A stretch of 64,000 bases of DNA from Armigeres subalbatus (GCF_024139115.2 NC_085140.1:457298248-457362247), one strand, 5' to 3'. Shown: positions 24,573 through 35,565, counted from the first letter of the stretch. The notes: generated from the sequence alone by a model not told the origin. Numbers and translations are program-made.

Positions 24573-24860
24573 TCAATGTCTCAAAATTTGAAACAAAAAA
24601 TCAAAGTAAGTGCTGTTTTTAAGATTGGCCAAACATTCGCCCGATTTTGAGCGAACATCAGCCCGAGTTGTTAGGCATGCGACGATCAATCCCCAGCGCT
24701 TCTCATGACGGCGACTGATTAGGACGAGAAACGGACCGAAGAAGTCCACACCCACGTATGAAAACGGGCGTACAAAAGCTGCAACTCGCGCCTTCGGAAG
24801 AGGTCCCATCGCTGGTGGTTCAGGTCTCGCACCTGGTGATCGAACACGACTGACATTCAC
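24573..24860 (-). pseudogene. BEL/Pao integrase fragment (second copy)
   Basis: Contains GPLPKARVAAFVRPFSYVG and then VDFFGPFLV, matching the integrase core around the first catalytic aspartate (VDFFGP) and the TCLTTRA-like strand that follows (ACLTTRADV). The frame ends before the second aspartate and glutamate, so the catalytic triad is incomplete. The upstream side is cut by the inserted MITE fragment. Confidence 0.8.
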
Positions 24861-24866
24861 AATCGA

Positions 24867-25000
24867 GTCAGTGCCGTAGCCATGGGTAGGAGGGGGGTTC
24901 GGTTTGTGTTTTGGACATAAAACCCTCCCAGAGACAAAATTTTTAGAAGAAAAATTTAGATCGAACCCTCTCAAATTAAAAAAAAAAAATGTTCAAAAAC
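24867..25000. mobile_element. Truncated hAT-type MITE
   Basis: Begins CAGTGCCGTAGCCATGG, one end of the family seen intact at 47,075-47,203. It shares the internal run ATAAAACCCTCCCAGAGAC. The opposite terminal repeat (CTGGCTACGCCACTG) is missing, so the right end is truncated or rearranged. Confidence 0.6.
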
Positions 25001-25393
25001 CACCGACGATGGAACGTCTCGGATGGTCTTGGATGGTCTCGCGGGAGTACAATAGGGTATTTATTACTATCGTTTTCAAAGTCACATTCGCCTAGATGAC
25101 TGTGGATTCGCATCACGTCACGATCAACGATGAAAGCGTTCACATTGTACAAGCGTTATTACTACTCTACGCCTTACACTAGTGTTGCCAATAATAGTAG
25201 TTTACTGGCAGAAGAATAGCTCGGGGTTTGTTTTCGGTGTGATGCAGCATATTAGCTCGGATCTCGTTAATGTTCTCTTCACCCTGTAAGGACGACACTG
25301 GTCCATAGGAACGGAGGTTCAACGAACCAACGACTCGTTGGCATGAGGTCCGGTTTGAACTTCCACTTGGTTCCATCATGAACGACATTGTGC

Positions 25394-26401
25394 TTAGTGC
25401 CCAGCCATCTCCACTCGGTGATGTGCGTCGTCCCAAGTATTTCGCCAACACGAAAGGCCACAAACTGGGAATATTGGCGGCGATCGGACTGTAGCCACAT
25501 GCACGTCCCGGGCATCCGTCCAAAAGTAACGGCGAGCGATATTGATGGAGTGCCTTTCTACAATGCTACTATCTAAACGCGTGCCAACAACTGCTGCTTG
25601 TAACTCCAAGCGAGGTATGGAAACGAACATATGATAGGTGCCACTCTCGTCTTCCTTCCAACAAGAGCACACTCGATGTGATCATTTATTTCGAAGCGAA
25701 AAAAAATACAGCAGCGAAGACACTTTCGCTGGCATCCACGACAGTATGGAGCTTCACTGAAGCTTCGTCGATCCTTGCATTGTGGAGAAAGTAATACCGA
25801 GGTATGCGAGCTCAGGCAGTGTGCGCAACCAAGTCAGCCATTTCTCCAGATATTTCTGGCCGATGGTATTATCCCACCCAGTTTGAGCCCGCCAGATCTG
25901 AAGCAGTAATTTAAGGCACATCAGGTAGTGTGCAATGAGCCCTAAAGGATCATAAATTACCATTAGCGTGCGTTATACGTTCCGTTTGGCGCCAGACAGT
26001 AGATCTCTGTTGCGATCCGTACAGAGTTTGTAGCGGAAGACGTCGGTCGTGGTACTCCACCATATAGCGAGAACCTTTTGCATAGCAAGTTCTGCATTCA
26101 TCTCCATGGACTTCTCGGACATCGGATTTTCTCCGAGGGCCTCAAGTACAGCTGATGAATTCGACACCCAGTTCCTCATGTGGAATCCTCTCTGGCGATG
26201 AATGTGGCAAACATCGTTTGCCAACTTGACTGCCTCTTCCACTGTGTCAACGCTAGTCAACATATCGTCGACATAATGACGACGACGGATAGTATCGACA
26301 GCGGTGGGATATCGATTCTCGAATCGGGACGCTTTCCTATTGAGGGCGTGAAGTGCTGTGTTGGGCGAACAAGTAGCACCAAACGTTACTACTTGCATCA
26401 C
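25394..26401 (-). pseudogene. BEL/Pao reverse transcriptase core and Pao/RNase H region (second copy)
   Basis: Three frames in series. The 25,973-26,401 frame holds VTFGATCSPNTALHAL and the catalytic box RRHYVDDML. The 25,754-25,963 frame holds YDPLGLIAHYLMCLKLLLQ from the Pao region. The 25,394-25,672 frame holds SIPRLELQAAVVGTRL, part of RNase H. Frames are separated by stops and shifts, and the region just upstream of the YVDD box (about 26,400-26,575) is scrambled. An ancient, inactive pol. Confidence 0.88.
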
Positions 26402-26576
26402 GTAGTCACTCGGTTCAGTCGTGTCTTCGCTGGCGCACCACAGGATACGCTGCAGCTGCAGCGCGCTGCCTGTGTTCGTCTTCAGGCCGCATCTGGTGGA
26501 ACATCTCTGCGAGGTCGATTCCTAAGTCAATCTGGCGTTCTCTGAACTTGTGAAGGACTGGTGGTAGAGCGTTCAA

Positions 26577-27210
26577 TTAATCCGGTCCCTTTAACAGTAC
26601 GGAATTCAGGGAGACATTTCCGCACGTTGCAGCTGCGTCCAAGACTATTCTCACTTTCCCCGGCTTGTTGGGGTTAAATACCGAAAAAATCGGTAAGTAC
26701 CAGGTGCGACTTCCAGTTACTCGACACTCCTCTGATGTTAGCTTACGGATATAACCTTTGCTGCCATTTTCCCTCTCAATATTGCAGCTAACTGGGGTTC
26801 TCGTTCCATCCACTTCGTCAAACAGTAGTGACGTCTCAACACCATGGATCGATTGTTGGGCAGATGCACATCGTCAAACTTCCATATTATACCAACTTGA
26901 AAGGGCCCATTCTGGAATGTGGTGCTCTGTCGTCTTCCTTGAAAAGTAGTTGGTTCTGTGGAGCGCTGATCCCCAAACAATCAAGTGCAAAATAGATATT
27001 AGCCACTTCATGTAGGATTTCATCTGGTCCATGGGAATGTGAGCAGATATGGAAGCTGAGAGGAGCGTCACTGTCAGCTGATACACTCCCCGATGGGTAA
27101 GTACTATAAACAATCCAACCAGGACGAGTTTTAATCGCCACTGGTTTGTCTGAGTTCATTTCGCTGCTGTCTATAGCGTGCATCACCCTTGCCTTGCTAA
27201 CACCGATCAT
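26577..27210 (-). pseudogene. BEL/Pao pol: protease-RT linker and RT fingers
   Basis: Overlapping frames contain [38 protein letters not shown] and [19 protein letters not shown]. The last is the start of the BEL/Pao reverse transcriptase (fingers, before motif A). Order and spacing follow BEL polyproteins. Reading it continuously needs at least three frame changes. Confidence 0.82.
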
Positions 27211-27249
27211 TATCCTTGGTAGAACATTGCTGTAGGATTCCAGCGGCAG

Positions 27250-27725
27250 TGATTCCAGATGTGCATACTATGCACACAGATTATCAGCTGGTAGAGATCG
27301 AGAAGGAAGCTTTAACTCTTTCGCCGTGTAGACTTCCTTCAAATTATGCAGACTGCTAGCAATCTGTGTGCCAGCGACGTTGAGCGAGACTATCTTGTCA
27401 TCCTTTTCGTACTGGCAAGTGGCAGGTATTTGCAGTCCACCGCAGACACAAGGGGTACTTCTCACCATTCAGGTAAACCTCTTTCGCCAATCTGTCTTCC
27501 ATTAGAGTTAGGGATGATCCACTGTCGAGGAACGCTTGCGTGCGTGGCTCGATCCCGTCGACAGCTTGTTGTGAAACACTATTGCTTGAATCAAAAGCTG
27601 TCCGCAGTTTGTCCTTCCCATAGTTAATAGCCGATAATGTTTGTATTGACATTTGTTTCTCCCACAAGGCTTCGCAGACTTTGCACGGACCACGATGATT
27701 GTTCAGACAACTGCGGCACATTATG
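27250..27725 (-). pseudogene. BEL/Pao zinc knuckle and aspartic protease fragment
   Basis: The 27,398-27,721 frame starts CRSCLNNHRGPCKVC, a gag-type zinc knuckle region. It continues to AFLDSGSSLTLMEDRLA, where DSGSS is the retroviral-type aspartic protease active site used to cut the polyprotein. Downstream protease residues continue in another frame (27,268-27,468: VSLNVAGTQIASSLHNLKEV). A frameshift inside the protease makes it non-functional. Weak gag similarity may extend to about 27,900. Confidence 0.85.
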
Positions 27726-28015
27726 TGCTCACGAAGTGCTCACCAAACGAAAAAAAAACCGCTTGTACTTCTCCACTGTTACGCAGCGTCCCTGGCCAAC
27801 GTGACAACCGTTGTTTGTTTCCAACTGCTTCGCTTTTGGAATTGCTTCAGTGTGCGCGTTCAAGAATCCATCATTTGCTGTCTACGGCGCGCACATAGGG
27901 GCCAATCTAGCCGGAATAAACTATTTTGTTCATTCAATCACCTCGAATTACATTGATTTTGTGTTATTATGATAAGAAACCATTTGTGAGGGTAAATTAA
28001 CCTGTTTTATCTTCT

Positions 28016-28642
28016 TTGGAAAAGGAGATGGAAGTGGGGGAGGATTATTCTTTACAAAACGAACATTTCAGTTTTACAGATTTCAACCCAATTTGGAACA
28101 CATATTATCTGTTGTATGGAGACGATTATAGTGTGGGTGGAAAGGTCATTGGAAAAGGGGGAGGATGGTGGAGAGGGGGTTATTGTTTAGTTGAGCATGA
28201 GCATGAGTGATTGACTGAACTTGCTAAATTGTACAGAGAACACAATGAATAGGGCTTGGGATTAGCTACCCATTCTTAATGTACACGTTTCGAAAGCTCA
28301 AATATTTAAAGTCAATAACGGCGCCGGCCACGTCCTTACGGTGATATAGGAATGGAAGAATTGTTAGTCCGACTCTCGTTGCTACTAGAGACCGAGTATA
28401 CCTCTGCATCTCCACGATTGTCTTAGGATAGGGTATCGTTTTAGTTACAAAAGATAATTTATCTGGATTCACTCTGGTAAGCGATGCGATCTATGGGATG
28501 GGAAATAGCACTAATACGAGTTAAAAGTTGAAACATGCACGCCCGGTGGCATATGAAAATTGAGAAGGTTCGCGTTTTGGACGACCGCACGGAAGCGCAT
28601 CACTTTGTGCTCAATTGCTCGATGGATACAGCAAACTATTGA
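28016..28642. repeat. Dispersed repeat, left half (split by the RTE insertion)
   Basis: Contains GGGGTTATTGTTTAGTT, GAGCATGAGCATGAG (28,192) and GCGCCGGCCACGTCC (28,321). The last two are also in the repeat at 12,355-13,015. It ends with the target duplication GCAAACTATTGA (28,631-28,642). The other half begins at 34,986. It also carries one copy of a ~190-bp unit (AACACATATTATCTGTTG and a GGGGGAGGATGG run) repeated at 35.2-35.6 kb. Confidence 0.65.
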
Positions 28643-28780
28643 CTTACTTACTTTACTTATGGATCCTGTACACCTCCGGTGGTGCAAAGGGCCGACTTGA
28701 AAGATCTCCATCCTGAGCGTTGCCCGGCTATCGCTTTAACCTGTTGCCAGGTTAGATTTCGGTCGACTTCTTTTATTTCT

Positions 28781-29605
28781 TTATTGGGGCTTCGTCGCCA
28801 TGAGCCTCTGGGTCTGCCTCTGCTGGCGATGCCCCGCTGGGTTCCAGTCTAATGCTTGTTTACAGATTTCGTTTCCGCCTCTACGTAGAGTGTGGCCGAC
28901 CCAGCCCAATTTCCGATCCCGAATTTCTGTTGCTATCGGCCTCTGGTGACAACGACGATGGAGCTCGTTGTTTGAGATCCAGTTGTGAGGCCACCAGGCC
29001 CGAATTATATACCGCAGGCATCTGTTAATGAACACCTGCAGCCGTTGAGTGTTCTCCACTGATACACACCATGTTTCGCTATCGTATAACAGCACAGATT
29101 TCACGTTAGAGTTGAAAATTCGTATTTTGGTGCGTTCACTTATCTGCCTGTTTTTCCAGATATTTCTTAAACTCGCAAAGGCAGCCCTTGCTTTCTTGAT
29201 CCGTGCGCCTATGTCGATCTTGGTGCCGCCGTCTGACGCCATTTGGCTACCAAGATATTGGAAGCTTTCAACATTCTCCACTGGTTGCCCGGCTACAGTG
29301 AAACTGGAAGGAGTCACCGTGTTTACATCCAATGATTTGGTTTTGTTGACGTTGATGACGAAGAGGAGCGCTCGGCAAGGTCGTTGAGCTTACTCTGCAT
29401 ATCAGAGCGCCGTTGCGCGAGGAGTGCAACATCATCCGCCAATTCGAAGTCATTTAGATGCTCCATGGTTATAGGCTGCCATAACAGCCCGCGGTTTGGT
29501 TCACGGTCAATCGCATCTACCAGAATCTCGTCGATTGCGATAAGGAACAGTAACGGTGATAGAATACATCCTTGCCTCACACCAGCTACGACCCGGATAG
29601 GGTCG
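28781..29605 (-). pseudogene. RTE reverse transcriptase, palm and C-terminal part
   Basis: From the right: SDPIRVVAGVRQGCILSPLLF (positions 29,540-29,605; the GVRQGC..SPLLF palm motif B), then FELADDVALL, where ADD is the catalytic motif C. A frame change near 29,325 leads to VTPSSFTVAGQPVENVESFQYLG and YDSETWCVS, family-typical C-terminal signatures, and GWVGHTLRR. The sequence upstream continues at 30,328 once the hAT element is removed. A further frameshift near 28,800 precedes the true end (trace VQDP near 28,670). Confidence 0.88.
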
Positions 29606-29613
29606 GACAAGAC

Positions 29614-29987
29614 CAGGGATTGAACTTATCATTTCATTATCATTTAGTATTCAGCCAATAACTCATTCCAGAGGTGGAATTCCGAAAAGTGTTGTATGGC
29701 GGATTCTAGTGCTGATTCCCCTCTACAACTTTGTCCAAGGATACATTCCTCTATGTCGAATATTAACAGCGTGAAACGCTAGGAACACTCAATATACTAA
29801 ATGATAATAAGTGTTATTATCAATTAGTATATAAAATGATACTAGCGTTTCCCGCGGTGAATATTAGACATAGAGCAATGTACCCTTAGACAAAGTTGTA
29901 GAGAGGAATCAGCGCTCGGAATTCCACCTCTGGAACGAGTTATTGGATAAATACTAAATGATAATGAAATGATAAGTTCAATCCCTG
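29614..29987. mobile_element. hAT-type MITE, 374 bp
   Basis: Ends CAGGGATTGAAC ... GTTCAATCCCTG lie directly inside a perfect 8-bp duplication GACAAGAC (29,606-29,613 and 29,988-29,995). Inverted arms extend at least 70 bp (TTATCATTTCATTATC; GGAATTCC...CACCTCTGGAA). CAGGG termini and 8-bp duplications are hAT hallmarks. There is no coding capacity. It interrupts the RTE reverse transcriptase; taking it out with one GACAAGAC restores a continuous RT reading frame (HNGVL then SDPIR). Confidence 0.92.
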
Positions 29988-29995
29988 GACAAGAC

Positions 29996-30328
29996 CCCAT
30001 TATGCAGCACTCTACACGAGAAGGCCTCGTACTGTGCCTCGATGAGGCCGATGATTTTCTCAGGAACTCCCTTGCGTCTCAGGGCGCCCCACATATTCTC
30101 GTGATTGAGACGGTCGAAAGCTTTTTCGTAGTCAATGAATACCAAGTAAAGGGACTCTTGGAATTCGTTGACCTGCTCCAGAATGATGCGGAGCGTGACA
30201 ATATGGTCCACACAGGATCTTCCGGCACGGAATCCGGCTTGCTGCCGCCGGAGAGTCGCATCAATCTTCTCCTGAATCCGGGCTAGGATAATTTTGCACA
30301 GAACTTTGAGAACGGTACACAGCAACAT
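29996..30328 (-). pseudogene. RTE reverse transcriptase, N-terminal part
   Basis: Shows VLCKIILARIQEKID, then QQAGFRAGRSCVDHI and VFIDYEKAFDRLNH, where the aspartate of FIDYEKAFD is the first catalytic residue of the palm. It is continuous with the 28,781-29,605 part when the MITE is removed. The upstream edge at about 30,335 abuts the endonuclease linker directly. Roughly the RT fingers region normally found between them is missing, so this copy has an internal deletion. Confidence 0.88.
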
Positions 30329-30334
30329 AATGCC

Positions 30335-30792
30335 TCGCCTCTATCGCGCCTTTGGCTTCTCTTCGCTCCTTTATCTTTCTCCAGGTCTCATCGGTGATCC
30401 ATTGTTTTCTCTGGGTGCGTAGTTCGCCCAGATTATTCTCGCTGGTGGCGATGAAGGCATTCTTGATGGCGGTCCATTGGTCTTCCACGCCGCCACCTTC
30501 CGGAATATCTGCAGCACGCGTCTCCAGTTCTTCAACGAAGGACCGTTTCACCGTGACATCTTCCAGTCGGCGTGTGTTGAATCGTCGTCCAACTCTTTCC
30601 TCCTGCCGACGAATCCGCGCAATGCTCAGGCGTATTTCGCCGATGAGGAGGTGATGATCATCACGATAATAAAGTCTAAAAAAAAAGATGCGATATCGGC
30701 ACTACGTGTATTCCGTACATCAAGAAGGCTCTGTTTCCACTTTCGGCTGATGCAGATGTGGTCGATTTGATTTTCTGTAAAGCCGTCACGGG
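30335..30792 (-). pseudogene. RTE endonuclease C-terminus and linker
   Basis: TENQIDHICISRKWKQSLLDVRN (30,710-30,778) is the end of the APE-type endonuclease. A small insertion of A-rich sequence near 30,665-30,690 shifts frame. The linker RSFVEELETRAADIPEGG and KQWITDETWRKIKERREAK follows at 30,351-30,551. It joins the 33,798-34,504 endonuclease part when the 3-kb hAT element is removed. Confidence 0.85.
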
Positions 30793-33789
30793 CAGGGATG
30801 CCAGGGGATATTTTCAAATGTCTTCGCAGTTGAGTAAAAATGTCTTCAAATGTCTTCAATATCAAAATTATCAAATCGTTAGTCAAATTGTTAGAATTCA
30901 AGAGAATATTCTTTTAAATCTTCATGAGTAAGGGAAATGACTTTCTCTTGGATTTTCTAATGAGTCTTTAAATATTGTACGTGGATTTCCCTATTGGACC
31001 CGACCGTTCGAAATAGTCGCTCCTTGAACGGTCGTTGAAATCGCCGTTTTCACCTTCACACCCGTCTTCATAGTAAAATCTGTCAAAACCGACAAGTCTG
31101 CCACGTGCTTTCTGCTGTTTCCCTCGGACTTCTCTTTCTTTTTCTGATGTTTTGACAACTGTTTTGATAGACAAGGAGCAAAAAACAAGGTAATCTACCA
31201 AACATTTATTGAGTTTGGCAAACCTTGCTGGAAAAGGGAACGTTTAAAATAGGCAAGTGAACCGACCTTCGAATCCATTGGTCGAGTAAATCCACAATAT
31301 AATTCCAACGGTTTTTTCTAACTGAAATTCCTTGTGGAATTCTTCTGAATTTATTTTTGAAGAATTGCCTGTAGGGATTCGGAAATATTCACCGTGAAAT
31401 ACCTGAAGAAACTTCCATAGGATTGGAACATCCAAAGAATTTTCTGAAGGAACTTTCAAATAAATTTCTGAAAGAACTTCCGGATGCTGAAATGCTAATG
31501 GAACTTCCGGAGGAATTACAGGATAAATTCCTGAGGGATTTTCTGAAGGATTTTCCTGAGCAATTACTGAAAGGGTTTCTGAAGAAATGTCTGAAGAAAC
31601 TTCCGGAAGAACTTCTGGATAACTTTCTGGAGGAACTTCCTGAGGTATTGCTCAGGAATATTGCACAGGAATTTCCGAAAGAATTACTGGAGGAAATATC
31701 AGAGAAACTCCAGAGTATAGTTCAAGAGGTATTATTGGAGAATCTTTCGGCAACATTCTCGGAGCATCATCAAGAGGAATTCCTGGAGAAACTTCCGGAA
31801 GGATTCTTAGATGAATTTTCGATGATGATTTAGATGAATGCCTGCAGGAGCTTCGTGAGCAATTCCTGGAAGATCTGCTGGAGGAGTGAAAGAAACAAAC
31901 TGAGGAACTTCTGAGGGAGCGACTGGAGGAATTTGAATTTGACGAACTTATGGAGAAGCTGCTAGATACTTCCAAAGGAAACTGGAGAAATTTTCTGAAA
32001 TATCTCCAAAGAAATTGCTGGAGGAATTTCATGGAAAATTTCAGAAAGAATACCAGAGATGTATTTACTGGCGAAATTCTTAGAGGGATTCCCAGTTAAA
32101 ATACTGGAATAGTGCCCAAAAATATTTCTTGGAAAAATATCAAAGGAATTCAAGGAAGAATTCAACAAGGGACTGTAACGAGCTTACCCTGAACTTTCTA
32201 CTGAGTCTTAAATAAAAATTCTGGCGTTTTTTTTAGGAAATTCCTCTGATTTTTTTTCAGAATGTTCAACTCAACAAATAAAAATAATTTACGGTGGCTA
32301 TTCTGAGAAACTTCCATTTTACTCCAGAGCAATTTCAATTTCTTGTCGACATTCGTAAGAATTTTCTATGGAAACTAAAGAAAATTTTCTGAGAAAATGA
32401 AAATAATTTCCTGTGAAAATTTTCGTAAAAAGAAGAGACATCCCTTAACTTTCAGACAGAACTGAAAGACAGAAAGACAGACCAATTTAGACAAATTTCT
32501 TGTGGAAATAAACATGAATTCTTTGTAGGAGTTCAGATGATTTTCCTGCAAGAACTTAGAAATAATTTTGTGAAAATTAAGATGAATTTCTCGTTTAAAT
32601 TTTTGGGGAATTCCTTTATTGCCAATACTGAAATTATTATAAATTTTCAAAATAATTTGAAAAGAATTTCCAATTTCAATTCTCTTGAAATTTTATGAGA
32701 AATTCCTCGGACTATTAATGGGAAATTCTCTTTATTTTACACGATTTTTTGGGCCCCAAAATAAAGAATCGATATTCAATTTCTTTCAAAGAACGATGAA
32801 GTTAATCATCCTGAACGCGTCAGTTTTCCATTTGACTCAAAAATCGAAAGGAACATTGTTTAATTCGAAATTTAAAAATAGATGAAAAATGCTTCCTCGA
32901 CACACGCACTATCAAAACACCTCAGGGCACTTGACTCAACCTTTGACAGTTAAAATATGGGCCTGACGTTTTGGGCTGATGGTTCATTCGTTCTGAAATG
33001 TTGCACAGCCCAAAATTTGCCTTAATATGTCTTAAATAAAAAATATTATTTTTACTGATTTAGACTTTCACCAGAATTTTTATAACTTTGGTTCAAGTAT
33101 TCCTGACTATCGTTTGCAATCATAAACGAGGTAGGGCTTTGAAACCCAATTCACCTTATTTTATTATTTTTTTTTAAATCCACGGAAAAATCATCGAGTT
33201 CTTCAAAATTTATTCTTTTTCTCGACGGTTATTCTGGGAATACCGAAAAGATTGGATGAATTATAAATAAATTTTAAAAAAATGGTTCTAGCCCAACAAC
33301 TCATAGTCAAATTCTTTTTTGCCATTTGAAATAAATTAGATCGGTCATTGCGTTGTGATACAATGATCGAAACATCTTTTTAGCAGACACGTCGAACACG
33401 CCACCGCTACCAAGGAAAATTTAAACGAATGCTGCCATCGGAAGTTTTTTAACCAACACATAACTAAAATGTATTGCAGTTGTCAACCTTATCAACCGGC
33501 TAGTGTAAATGTGTTTTCACGTTTGAAATTTTATGAAACATTAGTCTATTATGTATAACTTTTGAAATATTTATATGATCTGCATATCGAAGTCACAAAA
33601 TTTATAAGTTGGTCATCAAATTATATTTTCTATTCGCTGGCTTATTGATTGTCTTCAAGTATCTTAAAATAAGAAGGTAAGTCTTCAAATATTTTAAAAA
33701 GTCTTCAAAATGTCTTCATGAAATAAATGTCTTCACAGAGTTTCAAATGTCTTCAAATTGAAGACATGTCTTCAAATCTGGCATCCCTG
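30793..33789. mobile_element. hAT-type non-autonomous element, 2,997 bp, carrying decayed satellite
   Basis: Perfect 12-bp terminal inverted repeats CAGGGATGCCAG / CTGGCATCCCTG inside a perfect 8-bp duplication GTCACGGG (30,785-30,792 and 33,790-33,797). Subterminal copies of ATGTCTTC crowd both ends (four or more within 80 bp at each end), as expected for hAT transposase-binding repeats. No transposase frame is visible. The interior 31,300-32,740 is decayed GAATTC/TTCC satellite DNA related to the arrays at 2.4 and 57.4 kb. Confidence 0.92.
31300..32740. repeat. Decayed 12/24-bp satellite inside the hAT element
   Basis: Best preserved at 31,440-31,830, with units such as GAACTTCCGGAGGAATTAC and AAACTTCCGGAAG at 12-bp spacing. 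The frame there is rich in ELPEELL/EFLKELP, matching the minus-strand frame of array 1. Divergence increases to the right, where only TTCC/GGAATT fragments remain. Orientation of the best units matches array 2 on the plus strand. Confidence 0.75.
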
Positions 33790-33797
33790 GTCACGGG

Positions 33798-34504
33798 AGA
33801 CCCACGTGACCTTGTGAACCGGTCGATAAGGGAAGAGCGATCCCCCGATCACCATGTCGTTATTACTCTCCGTTTTCGCTCATTTCTCCGAGACCATGGC
33901 GTCCCATAATGCGCTCATGGTTCGAGCTGTCGGATCCGATCTTCGCATTGAAGTCGCCCAAACAGATCTTGATATCACCCTTCGGAATTCTATCTACGAC
34001 GGCATTGAGTTGACTGTAGAAGTTCTCTTTGTCTTGCAGATCGGCAGCATCGGTTGGCGCATAACATTGGGTTATAGTAAGGTTTCGGACCCGTGTTCTA
34101 AATCTGGCAACGATTATCCTTTCACTTATAGGTTCCCACTTCATAAGCGCAGAGTGTGCCTGAGCGCTTAGTAGGAAGCCAACTCCGCGATGCCGGGGAG
34201 CATGTTCACCTCGTAAACCAGAGTATAGAAGAACTTGTCCCGACGGCGTTCTGTGTTCTCCAAACTTTGGCCAACGGACTTCACTCAGTCCCAGGATCTC
34301 AAGCTTTATGCGGTGTGCCTCATTGGCAAGTTGTGCCAATTTACCCTGCTGAGCTAGGGTTAAAATGTTCCATGTTCCTATTCGTGTCCGTTGTTTCGCG
34401 CTAAGAGTCGTCGCCGTAAAATCAGTCCGTATTCTTTCATTATCGGATTCTCGAACAAATTGATGTTTCGGGAACAGGTTGTTGGCCCAAGGTTCCCTAT
34501 CCAC
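33798..34504 (-). pseudogene. RTE APE-type endonuclease, N-terminal part
   Basis: A 213-residue frame starting at 34,504. Signatures are TRIGTWNILTL (with the N of the divalent metal site), LEILGLSEVRWPKFGE (catalytic E), QCYAPTDAAD (Y/A..D region) and ICLGDFNAKIG (GDFNA, catalytic D and N). This domain nicks target DNA to prime reverse transcription. The frame runs into the hAT element at 33,797; the TENQIDH end of the domain lies at 30,778. Length and motif order are normal for an RTE endonuclease. Confidence 0.92.
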
Positions 34505-34985
34505 CGGGATGGGGCTGCCATCTTAGGTATAGCTTCCGGGGAATAGCATTTCATACTCAGCCGCTGGATGCCAGAACAGACGCTGTTGGAGCCGCACCTC
34601 CTTGGTGAACAGACGCTTGGTCAGTCGGGTCAAATTTGTTTAAAGTCCCACCCAACACCAGGACTAGGCTAGTGCGCTTTGAGCGACACACGGTCTCTTT
34701 GATAAGGCCTGCTTGGGGACACATGCAGCTTTTTATAGAAGTTCAACAGAGCCCACTGTCGATCTTCACTACACCCTAGGCAGACCCCACAGGACGCACC
34801 CTCTCACTCTAGCTGATGTCAGAAGGACAACAGTGCCCAGGCTGCACTACCAGCTAAGTACGCAACCCTTAGCTGGCGGTCAATTGTCATCGGAAGACCC
34901 GTGGAAGCGTAAGTATTGGAACTTGTGAGGACCAGAGCTATGTTAGGCGCCCCTTTCCGGATGTCAACTCACCATTTCACAGCCC
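34505..34985 (-). promoter_or_regulatory. RTE 5' leader with conserved TATAAAAA block
   Basis: Precedes the endonuclease on the minus strand. A block near 34,715-34,790 (complement contains TATAAAAAGCTGCATGT and GTGGGCTCTGTT) is nearly identical to 50,365-50,425 in front of another, otherwise divergent RTE copy. That conservation suggests an internal promoter or other functional leader element; the function is inferred. Confidence 0.55.
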
Positions 34986-35565
34986 GCAAACTATTGAGCA
35001 AACGATTGAGGATCTCGCTTTTTTCGACTGCGCACGACATGCGCATGAGTCACCGAACACAATATAGGTATTTTATTTCTTTCCCGACGAATAAAACATG
35101 CACTGCACTTACTTATTCGATGACCACTCTCATTACCGGCCGCGCAATGCAGAGCACAATATTTCGGTCGATCGCGCGATCGTTCTGCTGTCCTAAACAA
35201 GAGAAAACCCGCACTCGATGGGGGGGGGGGGTTATTGTTTAGTTTCCGATCAACTCAGTGTATATTCTGAACCCCTTGACTGATTTCTACTAAATTTGAA
35301 ACACATATTATTTATCCTAAGGATACGTGGTGAAGTGAATATATGAGTTGAGAGGGGTATTGGAAAAGAGGGAGGGCGTGGGTGAAGGCGTATTATTAGT
35401 TATCGATCAACTCATGTAACTTCTGAACCCCTTAATTGATGTCCATCAAATTTGAAATACATATTCCCTGTTCTAAGCAAAGCAAGAGTATTAGACTGGG
35501 TGAGAGGGTCACAGAAGAAATGGAAGAAGGACATATTCATAAAACGCACAGTTTTGTATAACTTT
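34986..35565. repeat. Dispersed repeat, right half, with ~190-bp direct repeats
   Basis: Starts with the second copy of GCAAACTATTGA. It includes a degenerate hairpin unit (GATCGTTCTGCT near 35,188). It then has two tandem copies of a unit beginning GATCAACTCA and containing TTCTGAACCCCTT and AATTTGAAA (35,247 and 35,405). A third partial copy lies at 37,117-37,165 and a fourth near 28,020. A poly-G run is at 35,220. Confidence 0.65.

Larger units (their letters stand above)
24573..27900 (-). mobile_element. BEL/Pao retrotransposon remnant, heavily broken
   Basis: On the minus strand, zinc knuckle and protease, spacer, reverse transcriptase, Pao/RNase H and integrase appear in the canonical BEL/Pao order. 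They are spread over many short frames. No LTRs were recognised and gag is almost gone. A truncated hAT-type MITE (24,867-25,000) interrupts the integrase part. Unlike the copy at 14-17.6 kb this one keeps the protease end but has lost most of the integrase. Confidence 0.88.
28643..34985 (-). mobile_element. RTE-clade non-LTR retrotransposon with two nested insertions
   Basis: Bounded by a perfect 12-bp duplication GCAAACTATTGA (28,631-28,642 and 34,986-34,997). From right to left: 5' leader, APE-type endonuclease, linker, reverse transcriptase, C-terminal region, and a TAAGTAAAGTAAGTAAG tail at 28,643-28,665. Two hAT-type elements (29,614-29,987 and 30,793-33,789) sit inside. Removing them and one duplication each leaves about 2.96 kb, a little short for a full RTE, which fits an additional internal deletion near 30,335. 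Mosquito JAM1-like elements belong to this clade. The element is dead (frameshifts near 30,680, 30,335 and 28,800). Confidence 0.9.
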
